34,140 nt of DNA. It comes from Actinomycetota bacterium (lineage in GTDB: Bacteria; Actinomycetota; Actinomycetes; Nanopelagicales; Nanopelagicaceae). This document shows positions 27,170 to 34,140 of this stretch, piece by piece (position 1 is the first letter of the stretch; every line of letters starts with the position of its first letter). A program made the translations under genes and the position numbers. The stretch is from assembly GCA_947372965.1 (NCBI GenBank), contig CANBVR010000014.1, forward strand, positions 1 through 34,140. The letters run 5' to 3'. Under the pieces are notes generated by a model, which had not been told where the DNA came from, made no database searches, and saw only the letters and a list, made by a program, of their open reading frames with translations.

Positions 27170-27898
27170 GTGGGAACACATGGTCGCCTCGCGCTAGTTG
27201 GTTCTGGTGAGTATTTGCCGGTTATGGCCGCGCTTGAGTCATCGTTGTTGAGTTCTGGTCCTTCTAGAAAGTATGTGCAGCTAGCTACTGCTGCGGGGCA
27301 AGAAAGCCAAGATCGATTGGCTTATTGGTTTCAAAGAGGGAAAGAACAGGCAGAGCGAATTGATGCCGAGCACGTTTTCCTACCTGTCTTTAATCGCGAG
27401 GATGCGATGCGCGAAGATTTAGTTCCTTTTATTGACGGTGCGGGGTTAATTTATTTAAGTGGCGGTGATCCGCATTATTTGGCGCGGACTTTGCTCGGGA
27501 CTCCAGTCTTTGATGCGATTGTTAGGAATTGGAAAGCCGGATCTTCTTTGGCAGGGTGCAGCGCAGGTGCGATGGCGCTGGGATCTGATGTGCCGAACTT
27601 TAGAAAGATGAAAGAGCAAGGTGAGGTTGGATTAGGCCTTCTCCCCCATATTCGTACCATTCCGCATTACAACAAGTTCTTTAAATGGATACCTGATGCG
27701 GCGGCTCAGTTGTTTTTAAAGGCACCAGAGGGTGTTTGTGTGGTGGGGATTGATGAAGATACTGCGATGGTTACATCTGATTTAATTTCGTGGGAAGTTT
27801 ATGGGGATGCGGGTGTGCACTTGTTGAATGGGGCTGGGAAGTATTCAGCTGGCGAGAAGTTCGTACTACCGGTAATGCTCGAACCAGGTGCGAGCTAA
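27170..27898 (+). CDS. Peptidase S51 (cyanophycinase/dipeptidase E)-like protein
   Basis: 242 aa, GTG start; LALVGSGEYLP, GLIYLSGGDPHYL, SLAGCSAGAMALG (nucleophile GxSAGA). Confidence 0.8.
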   Translation: MGTHGRLALVGSGEYLPVMAALESSLLSSGPSRKYVQLATAAGQESQDRLAYWFQRGKEQAERIDAEHVFLPVFNREDAMREDLVPFIDGAGLIYLSGGDPHYLARTLLGTPVFDAIVRNWKAGSSLAGCSAGAMALGSDVPNFRKMKEQGEVGLGLLPHIRTIPHYNKFFKWIPDAAAQLFLKAPEGVCVVGIDEDTAMVTSDLISWEVYGDAGVHLLNGAGKYSAGEKFVLPVMLEPGAS

Positions 27899-28303
27899 GG
27901 CCAAGATCTGTGGCTCTGTAAGAGCAATTACGTCGGCTTCAATCGCATCGACAATTTTTTTCGCAACTTCTGGGTGCTTGCGCTCGGCGAACTGAATGAA
28001 GTGCAGCATTTCGCTGGCTTTTCCAGCTCCATGGCCAATTAGAAGTATTTCATTTTCACTGGATACAGCCGCGCAGATTTCATTGAAATAAGTGATGACC
28101 TGAGTCGACTCTTTTGTTGCATTAGAGAGTTTTGGATCCGTGCGAAAATGGTGGTGATTGCCAGAGGCGGGCACGTGAATCTTTTCGGGTTTCTGCCCCT
28201 TGTCGATTCCAGTGGCCCAAATTTTTGCTTCGCCATGAGTAAGTGTTACGACTACGAACTTATTGGAAATGTCGGTCATTTCAATCTCCCTTGTTAATTT
28301 CAC
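27866..28303 (-). CDS. eRF1 domain-like / 'translational machinery' family protein
   Basis: 145 aa; VVVTLTHGEAKIW, GNHHHF, ILLIGHGAGKASEMLHFIQFAERKHPEVAKKIV, LARTWF; 3' end overlaps the convergent S51 gene by 33 bp. Confidence 0.55.
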   Translation of the reverse strand: MKLTREIEMTDISNKFVVVTLTHGEAKIWATGIDKGQKPEKIHVPASGNHHHFRTDPKLSNATKESTQVITYFNEICAAVSSENEILLIGHGAGKASEMLHFIQFAERKHPEVAKKIVDAIEADVIALTEPQILALARTWFEHYR

Positions 28304-28359
28304 AGTACTCCTGCGGGAGGGAAAAAGCGCCTGCTTTACCTAGACGAGAGTGTCAGCGC

Positions 28360-28803
28360 TCACTCATTTTCTTCTCGGTGCTCGGCGTTATAGGTGCGGA
28401 TTTGTTGAACAACGCCAGCAATTGAGAATGCGGCGAGAACTCCGACAACTGCGAAGAAGATGTAATAGGTATCTCTGGGAACGTGGCGCGCAAAGCCGAG
28501 GATGTAAATATCAGGAATGAGGAAGTTAAATGCTGAGTAAAAGCCCCACTTTTGAATTTCGCGCATCCGCTTCTTGTAGACAGAGACGGCAAGGCGGGCT
28601 GTAGATAGCCCATAAAACCAAGAGGTTATGAGGTCGACAATAAAGAAACCGATTGGGTTTACCCCGTACTTGCCGAGGGTCTTCCAAACTACAAAGGTTG
28701 CTGCAAAGGTATAAAGCACGATGGTGCTGGCCCAAATACGTTCCCAAAATGTTTGGCGCTTTGAGCGTGGGGCATCTTGCGGTTTCTCTTTCTTGAAGTT
28801 CAT
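28360..28803 (-). CDS. Conserved membrane protein of unknown function
   Basis: 147 aa with several hydrophobic segments; tightly linked to next gene. Confidence 0.65.
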   Translation of the reverse strand: MNFKKEKPQDAPRSKRQTFWERIWASTIVLYTFAATFVVWKTLGKYGVNPIGFFIVDLITSWFYGLSTARLAVSVYKKRMREIQKWGFYSAFNFLIPDIYILGFARHVPRDTYYIFFAVVGVLAAFSIAGVVQQIRTYNAEHREENE

Positions 28804-28806
28804 TTC

Positions 28807-29466
28807 CTAGACCAAAATGTTTACAGCTCTTGCAATTACCAGACCCACGACTACTAGTGAGGTTAGGGATTGCAAGAACATTAGGGCTTTGGCCCATCGC
28901 GTAAGAGGCATTGCATCGGTGGGGCTAAATGCAGAAGCGTTTGTAAAAGAGGTGTAGAGATAATCAAAAAAGTGCGGGGTCCAATGCTCTGGTGCATATT
29001 TGGGATCGCTCATTTGTGGGAATAAGAAATCGGGAAATTCCTTCTTGGCTTCGGCGCGAGCACCTGGGCCGCCGCGGTCTAAATCCCAGTACCAGAGGCT
29101 AAAAATAGTGATGTTGCAGAACCAGATGGCTCCACCTGATGCGAGAAGTGTTGAAGCTGATTTGATGTGACCAAAGATTAGGGCATCTATTAGTTTGACT
29201 ACAGAGATTGAATTAAGGATCGTCATTGTTGATGTGACGGCAATGCCAAGATATCTAGTAGATAACTGGTGCTTTGAGATTCGAATTGGGTTTGAGGATA
29301 TGAGTGCTAGCAAAAGAATGAATTGAACGATTGCCGCAGTCTTCTTGAGTTCGAATGAGAATTGGGTTGGAATCAAGAATTGAATCGTGATTACCGTAAG
29401 TACTACGGCCGATACTGGCCAACGGTATTCGCCAAGGTGGGGACGGTGCCAGTGAGGTAAGGACAT
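28807..29466 (-). CDS. Conserved membrane protein (possible DUF1345/ion-channel-like C-terminus)
   Basis: 219 aa, several TM segments; YLYTSFTNASAFSPTDAMPLTRWAKALMFLQSLTSLVVVGLVIARAVNIL. Confidence 0.65.
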   Translation of the reverse strand: MSLPHWHRPHLGEYRWPVSAVVLTVITIQFLIPTQFSFELKKTAAIVQFILLLALISSNPIRISKHQLSTRYLGIAVTSTMTILNSISVVKLIDALIFGHIKSASTLLASGGAIWFCNITIFSLWYWDLDRGGPGARAEAKKEFPDFLFPQMSDPKYAPEHWTPHFFDYLYTSFTNASAFSPTDAMPLTRWAKALMFLQSLTSLVVVGLVIARAVNILV

Positions 29467-29481
29467 AAACAGAGTTTACCT

Positions 29482-30006
29482 TTACAGAAGGTGTAAGCCG
29501 CGAGAGGTTATAAGGAGTTGGGAATACGTTAAGCCATTTGTAAGGACTTCGATACTTGTTGCTTTTAGATTCTTAGTTGGCTTTGTATTCCACATGGCAT
29601 AGCCGCCGTATTTTCCAATATTTGCCGTATTGCAGTTTTTCCATTGCTTTGCATTTGCTGGATCGCAGAAGGCGACAATCTTTGCTTTGACCCCATTGAT
29701 AGTTGCTGTAGCTACTTGAACTCCAAGGCCCGGATTTGAACATTGCACGGTTGCATCGGTTTCTATAATCTGAATTTGTGGCTTATTCTTGCCGTAAATC
29801 GCAGCAAGCCATGGCTCCTTTGCGGTGCCACAGGTAAGCAGTTTGAAGGATGTCAGTTTTATATTTGCTGTCGTTGTTGGCTTCCATACTTGGTAGGTCA
29901 ATCCGACTTGAGCATCTTGGTACTTATCCCCCGAACCGGAAGCCATTACTGGGCTTGCAGCAATGATCTGGGTGGCGATCAAGGTGGAGAGGATTGTTTT
30001 ATGCAT
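29482..30006 (-). CDS. Secreted hypothetical protein
   Basis: 174 aa; signal peptide MHKTILSTLIATQIIAASPVMASG; four Cys in the mature part. Confidence 0.6.
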   Translation of the reverse strand: MHKTILSTLIATQIIAASPVMASGSGDKYQDAQVGLTYQVWKPTTTANIKLTSFKLLTCGTAKEPWLAAIYGKNKPQIQIIETDATVQCSNPGLGVQVATATINGVKAKIVAFCDPANAKQWKNCNTANIGKYGGYAMWNTKPTKNLKATSIEVLTNGLTYSQLLITSRGLHLL

Positions 30007-30038
30007 AGTTGATAGTAACTCGTAGATAGACTGCGTGC

Positions 30039-31385
30039 GTGCATGAATTTAACAGTGAGGTTGAAGAACTAGCCAAGGAAGTATTGGCTTACTCCCTCCA
30101 TCGATTAAAGAGCGATCCACCTTTGGATGGACCACGCAGCGCTGAAGATTTATTTAAAGAAGTTGGAAATACAATCACCGCTAAAGGTTTAGGTGGCCAT
30201 CAAGCACTCGAGGTCTTTACCTCTGTGCTTGCAAAGGCATGTATCTCCACAGATCATCCGCGCAACCTCGCTTTTATTCCATCTGCCCCATCTGAACATG
30301 CAAACTTGTTCGACCTAGTTGTTGGTGCTTCATCTTTATATGGTGGCTCCTGGCAAGAAGGTGCGGGCGCTGTATTTGCCGAGAACCAGGCATTGCAGTG
30401 GTTGATTGATCTTGCAAAATTGCCTTCATCTGCCGGTGGCGTATTTGTACAAGGTGGCACGATTGGAAATCTCTCTGCGTTAGTTGTTGCACGGGCGCAG
30501 GCGCGTAAGAAGCATCCTTTGGTAACACGCTTTGCTATTGCATGTTCGGCAGAAGCCCATTCATCGATTGCATCTGCGGCAATGGTGATGGATGTTGAGT
30601 TATTAAAGATTGAAGTTTCTGAATCTGGAAAATTAATTGGCGAGGATGTGGCATCTGCGATTGATGCTTTTGAAGCCCTAGTCGATGTTCGAGTATGTGC
30701 GGTAGTTGCTACTGGTGGCACAACAAATCTAGGAATCATTGATGACATTGCCGGGATTGGGAAAGTCGCGCGCGATCGTGGAATTTGGTTCCATGTTGAT
30801 GGCGCTTATGGCTTGGCTGCATTATGCGCCCCATCTGTGCGATCACACTTTGATGGCGTGGAGTTAGCTGATTCATTCATCGTCGATCCACACAAGTGGC
30901 TCTTTGCGCCATTTGATGCCTGCGCCTTGGTATATAGAAATCCTGAATTAGCAAAAGAAGTGCACCAACAAAAAGCTTCATACTTGGATACCTTGCACGA
31001 TGACTCGTGGAGTCCATCTGATTATGCGATCAATTTAACGCGCAGAACCCGTGGCCTGCCATTCTGGTTCTCCTTGGCGGCAAATGGAACCGATGCCTAT
31101 ACGCAGGCAGTTGAGCAATCAATCACGGTAGCAAAGCAGGCCGCCGAGTTAATTAAGAACCATCCAAATCTGACTTTATTGTGCGAACCAGAACTTTCGA
31201 TCGTGGCTTTCACGGTAAATGGCTGGAAAATAGAAGATTATGCAAAGTGGAGTGAGTCTTTGCTAGAAAAGCAGATCGGCTTTATTCCCTATTCATCACA
31301 TAAGGGGCAACCAATATTGCGTTTTGCAATTGTGAACCCTTGGACAACTATTGCCGATATCGAATTTATTCTGGCAACGCTCTAG
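30039..31385 (+). CDS. PLP-dependent (aromatic amino acid/glutamate) decarboxylase family
   Basis: 448 aa, GTG start; GTIGNLSALVVAR, WFHVDGAYG, FIVDPHKWLFAPFDACALVYR (PLP lysine). Confidence 0.88.
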   Translation: MHEFNSEVEELAKEVLAYSLHRLKSDPPLDGPRSAEDLFKEVGNTITAKGLGGHQALEVFTSVLAKACISTDHPRNLAFIPSAPSEHANLFDLVVGASSLYGGSWQEGAGAVFAENQALQWLIDLAKLPSSAGGVFVQGGTIGNLSALVVARAQARKKHPLVTRFAIACSAEAHSSIASAAMVMDVELLKIEVSESGKLIGEDVASAIDAFEALVDVRVCAVVATGGTTNLGIIDDIAGIGKVARDRGIWFHVDGAYGLAALCAPSVRSHFDGVELADSFIVDPHKWLFAPFDACALVYRNPELAKEVHQQKASYLDTLHDDSWSPSDYAINLTRRTRGLPFWFSLAANGTDAYTQAVEQSITVAKQAAELIKNHPNLTLLCEPELSIVAFTVNGWKIEDYAKWSESLLEKQIGFIPYSSHKGQPILRFAIVNPWTTIADIEFILATL

Positions 31386-31388
31386 GCT

Positions 31389-32387
31389 TTACCGATCTAA
31401 AAGATTTTGTAGCGGGTTATACGGCTTGCCACTGCGACGTTTTGCAATCGCAGAAAGAGCTTCTAGAACAACTCGGTTAGCCAAGATCGCAGTGATATCT
31501 GCGCTATCAAATGGTGGCGCAACTTCAACTACATCAATTCCAACAACTGGAAGTTCGAGACAAATTCTTCGAACTGCTTCGAGTAATTCACGGCTTGTCA
31601 TGCCACCAGGTTCTGGCGTGCCAGTTCCGGGCGCCATTCCAGGATCAACCACATCAATATCGACAGAGAGAAAGACGCCATCGCATTCGTTGGTAAGAGT
31701 TGCGAAAGATTCGTCGAGAACCGCCATGAGCCCGCGATGGTGGATCTCGGTCATCTCATAAGAACGCATTCCTTGATCGCGCATCCAATTAAGCGTCGCA
31801 TCTTCTGGCCAATAGCCACGTAGTCCTAATTGCAAGAAGCGATCGCCGCGAACATAACCATTGTTGATGAGATTACGCATTGGAGTGCCATGGCCGACAA
31901 GTGCGCCAAATTGTGATTCGCCGGTGTCAGCATGGGCATCGAAGTGAATCATTGATATTTTGCCTTTGCCGCGGTGCTCGGCAATTCCTGCAACATCTGC
32001 AGAAGCGATCGAGTGATCGCCACCTAGAACCACTGGAATGATTCCTGCGCGACTAATTTTTTCGGTAGCTTGCTTTAGGACTTCGAGTGACTTAACCAGA
32101 TCGCCGCCAGGCATAAGTAAATCACCGGCATCAAATACTTTTAGATCTTTCAGGCCATCGGTGCGAAGCGCTAAGTGCGGGCGTTCACCATCGTGCGGTA
32201 GATAGTCCCCACCACGAATAGCTTGTGGACCAAACTTTGCGCCAGATCTATGTGAGGTGCCAGAATCAATTGGCGCACCGACAATGATTACATCCGCCCC
32301 GTCGTAACTCTTTGGATCATCTAGATCACAGGCCGGAATACCAAGAAATGTGAAGTTTGGGCCATACATATTTCCATGGTTGGTCAT
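31389..32387 (-). CDS. speB: Agmatinase / ureohydrolase family
   Basis: 332 aa; VVLGGDHSIASADV, SMIHFDAHADTG, LSVDIDVVDPGMAPGTGTPEPGGMTSREL. Confidence 0.87.
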   Translation of the reverse strand: MTNHGNMYGPNFTFLGIPACDLDDPKSYDGADVIIVGAPIDSGTSHRSGAKFGPQAIRGGDYLPHDGERPHLALRTDGLKDLKVFDAGDLLMPGGDLVKSLEVLKQATEKISRAGIIPVVLGGDHSIASADVAGIAEHRGKGKISMIHFDAHADTGESQFGALVGHGTPMRNLINNGYVRGDRFLQLGLRGYWPEDATLNWMRDQGMRSYEMTEIHHRGLMAVLDESFATLTNECDGVFLSVDIDVVDPGMAPGTGTPEPGGMTSRELLEAVRRICLELPVVGIDVVEVAPPFDSADITAILANRVVLEALSAIAKRRSGKPYNPLQNLLDR

Positions 32388-32416
32388 AGGGCTAAAACTA
32401 CTAGATAAGTATTAAA

Positions 32417-32968
32417 TTAAAAGCCTTCGTGCTTATTCTTATCGGCAATCCAGTCCATTAGGGCAAAGAGAACGCCAGAGATTACGAAGGTGATGTGAAT
32501 GCCAATTCGCCACTTGAGACCATCTGAAACTGTGTCATTTGCGGCCATGAAGTCTTTGAGTAGTTCGATAACTGAGATCGCAACCAAAGAACCGATTAGC
32601 TTGATCTTTAGACCTGAATAGTCAACTCGGCCCATCCAGTGAGGACGATCAACTGCTCCCTTGGCTGATTCGATCTTCGATACAAAGTTTTCATATCCAG
32701 CAAAGATAACAATGAGAATTAGATTTCCAAGCAAGGTCATATCAAGCAGACCAAGAATTCCGAGAGTTACTTCATGAAGATCATTTGAAGTTACGTGCCT
32801 TGCAAAATCCCAGAACTGTTGGCCGAACTTGATCATCAACATCGCAAGCGCTGCCGCAAGGCCGATATAGAACGGAGCCAAGAGCCAACGGCTACCAAAG
32901 AGGGTCTTTTCGATTAAGACCTCTAGTGGGTTAGTGGAGCGGTGGCCATCTGCATGCTTCTTTGTCAT
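32417..32968 (-). CDS. UPF0114 / YqhA family membrane protein
   Basis: 183 aa; EKTLFGSRWLLAPFYIGLAAAL, KIKLIGSLVAISVIELLKDFM. Confidence 0.8.
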   Translation of the reverse strand: MTKKHADGHRSTNPLEVLIEKTLFGSRWLLAPFYIGLAAALAMLMIKFGQQFWDFARHVTSNDLHEVTLGILGLLDMTLLGNLILIVIFAGYENFVSKIESAKGAVDRPHWMGRVDYSGLKIKLIGSLVAISVIELLKDFMAANDTVSDGLKWRIGIHITFVISGVLFALMDWIADKNKHEGF

Positions 32969-33067
32969 GTTTATAAGGTAGCAAAGACAGAGGGTAACTC
33001 CCCTGAACTCGGGCGGGGTGTCGGTGGGGCGGGTTAAGTTATGGCTATCTAGAGATCGGGGTGGAAG

Positions 33068-33412
33068 GTGTTTAACTTCTTTAAGAACATCAAATTGGAT
33101 GTGGAGTATCGCGAGCTAATCGAGTCGCATAATCGAGTAAAGGCCGATGCTTCAGAGATTCGTGATTTTCTTCTTGCCGTTCTAGCGGATGCGCAAAATG
33201 GCGTTGAGAAATTTGGTGATGCGCGTTTGCTCGAGGCGAGTGAAATTATTGATCGAGTTGGTCCGGGAGCTTTCTATTGGATGACCGATATTGCTGCCCA
33301 GATGGTTTTGTTATCGACTGCAAAATTTAATGAAGTTCCCACAAGCGTTGATATTGCTTTGAAGGCACCTGTGGAAGCTGAAGATATTGTTTTGGAAGTT
33401 ATTCGCGTTTAA
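33068..33412 (+). CDS. Hypothetical protein
   Basis: 114 aa, GTG start; no recognised domain. Confidence 0.55.
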   Translation: MFNFFKNIKLDVEYRELIESHNRVKADASEIRDFLLAVLADAQNGVEKFGDARLLEASEIIDRVGPGAFYWMTDIAAQMVLLSTAKFNEVPTSVDIALKAPVEAEDIVLEVIRV

Positions 33413-33486
33413 TTTTCCACACTTTTTTAGTTTCCACAGAACTCCATTTTCAAAAAGTATGAGGGATTATAAAGAACTTCACTTCG

Positions 33487-33699
33487 TTGGTGAAGCGAAT
33501 TGATTTAATCAGATTAATTAATAGAAAAGCCAGAGAGGTGGGAATACCCACCGTGTATTTTGTAGAATCTAAAAAACACACTCGGTGCTTTGTAGGAAGT
33601 GCCAGCACATCAATAGGTAGACATAGGGAAATTCGAGATATTGATTTGAGAAGTATTATGAAAGACTTAGAGCCCGAGTTTGGAGCAAAATGGTTATAA
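33487..33699 (+). CDS. hicA: HicA-like mRNA interferase toxin (TTG 33487 or GTG 33490 start)
   Basis: 70 aa; KRIDLIRLINRKAREVG...KKHTRCFVGSASTSIGRHREIRDIDLRSIMKDLE matches HicA layout (H residue and RHxEI...LRSIL). Confidence 0.7.
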   Translation: MVKRIDLIRLINRKAREVGIPTVYFVESKKHTRCFVGSASTSIGRHREIRDIDLRSIMKDLEPEFGAKWL

Positions 33700-33965
33700 C
33701 TATGACAAATCAAACCTATGGAGCCTGTGTGACAAAGTCAGGGCGCTATTGGAATATTGATCTTGGTTCCGTTGGGCACACCTCAACCAAGAAATCTTAT
33801 GAAATAGATCTTGTGGCGAGAGATTACATCTCCCTTCAACTTAACTTAAAGCCCTTTGATTTTAATATTGCTTTTGAATTTCCAGGTGAAAAACCGGAAA
33901 ACTTTATTCCGACTCAATTTGAGTCTTTTATGATCTTTGTTAAAAGATTTCTTAGGATTAGCTAA
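33690..33965 (+). CDS. hicB: HicB-like antitoxin (start may be ATG 33702)
   Basis: 91 aa; YGACVTKSGRYWNIDL...LVARDYISLQLNLKPFDFNIAFEF resembles actinobacterial HicB; overlaps hicA by 10 bp. Confidence 0.6.
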   Translation: MVITMTNQTYGACVTKSGRYWNIDLGSVGHTSTKKSYEIDLVARDYISLQLNLKPFDFNIAFEFPGEKPENFIPTQFESFMIFVKRFLRIS

Positions 33966-33969
33966 CTTT

Positions 33970-34140
33970 TTAGCGAGAAGGATCCACCAGAATCTTTGGG
34001 CCTGGGCCAGCGCCTTCGGGGCGCTTGCCATTAAAGATATCGATCGCTTGATCTAGCCCGACAGTTCCCCCAACTAATTTGCCGAGATCAACTTTTCCGG
34101 CTCTCATAAAATCAATTGAGTGTTGGAGTCCCGGTGAAGC
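33970..34140 (-). CDS. Zinc-type alcohol dehydrogenase, C-terminal fragment (runs off the window)
   Basis: Reverse frame reads ASPGLQHSIDFMRAGKVDLGKLVGGTVGLDQAIDIFNGKRPEGAGPGPKILVDPSR*, typical MDR dehydrogenase C-terminus. Confidence 0.7.
   Translation of the reverse strand, partial: ASPGLQHSIDFMRAGKVDLGKLVGGTVGLDQAIDIFNGKRPEGAGPGPKILVDPSR

Noticed and set aside
33413-33438. Two TTTCCACA copies resembling DnaA boxes (TTATCCACA)
   Set aside because: Only two imperfect copies, no AT-rich unwinding element or dnaA/dnaN context.
33450-33713. Minus-strand 87-aa ORF opposite hicA
   Set aside because: Antisense shadow of the HicA-like gene, which has recognisable family motifs.
1-34140. CRISPR arrays, tRNA/rRNA genes, IS elements, prophage genes
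   Set aside because: No regularly spaced repeats, cloverleaf-like sequence, transposase, integrase or phage structural genes seen in the gaps or ORFs.

Overview
This looks like an accessory carbohydrate-use region from a low-to-mid GC, streamlined bacterium. The very compact operons and actinobacterial-type proteins resemble freshwater planktonic Actinobacteria; taxonomy is inferred, not tested. From the left: (1) a minus-strand L-rhamnose operon (~11-10742) with ABC importer rhaT/rhaP/rhaQ/rhaS, mutarotase, isomerase, fused aldolase/dehydrogenase, rhamnulokinase and an aldo/keto reductase. (2) A divergent seven-gene plus-strand operon (10943-17514) with a second rhamnulokinase-like kinase, a class II aldolase, a HAD phosphatase, an FGGY kinase, a free SAF-domain protein and two tandem UxaA-family dehydratase paralogs. 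The two paralogs appear to have lost complementary sets of conserved motifs, which suggests a heteromeric dehydratase of unknown substrate. (3) An APC permease and a zinc alcohol dehydrogenase. (4) A putative defence-like locus (20196-25295): a DUF2075-type ATPase/helicase with an N-terminal nuclease-like motif, a truncated small ORF, and a divergent UvrD-like helicase with a nuclease-like insertion and an N-terminal PcrA-type tudor-like module. (5) Housekeeping and unknown genes: CPBP protease, SOUL protein, a tiny Cys-rich ORF, S51-like peptidase, eRF1-like protein, membrane proteins, PLP decarboxylase, agmatinase and UPF0114. (6) A HicAB-like toxin-antitoxin pair near the right edge, followed by the C-terminus of a dehydrogenase. 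No rRNA, tRNA, CRISPR array or transposase was seen. All family calls are from motif recognition without database searches.
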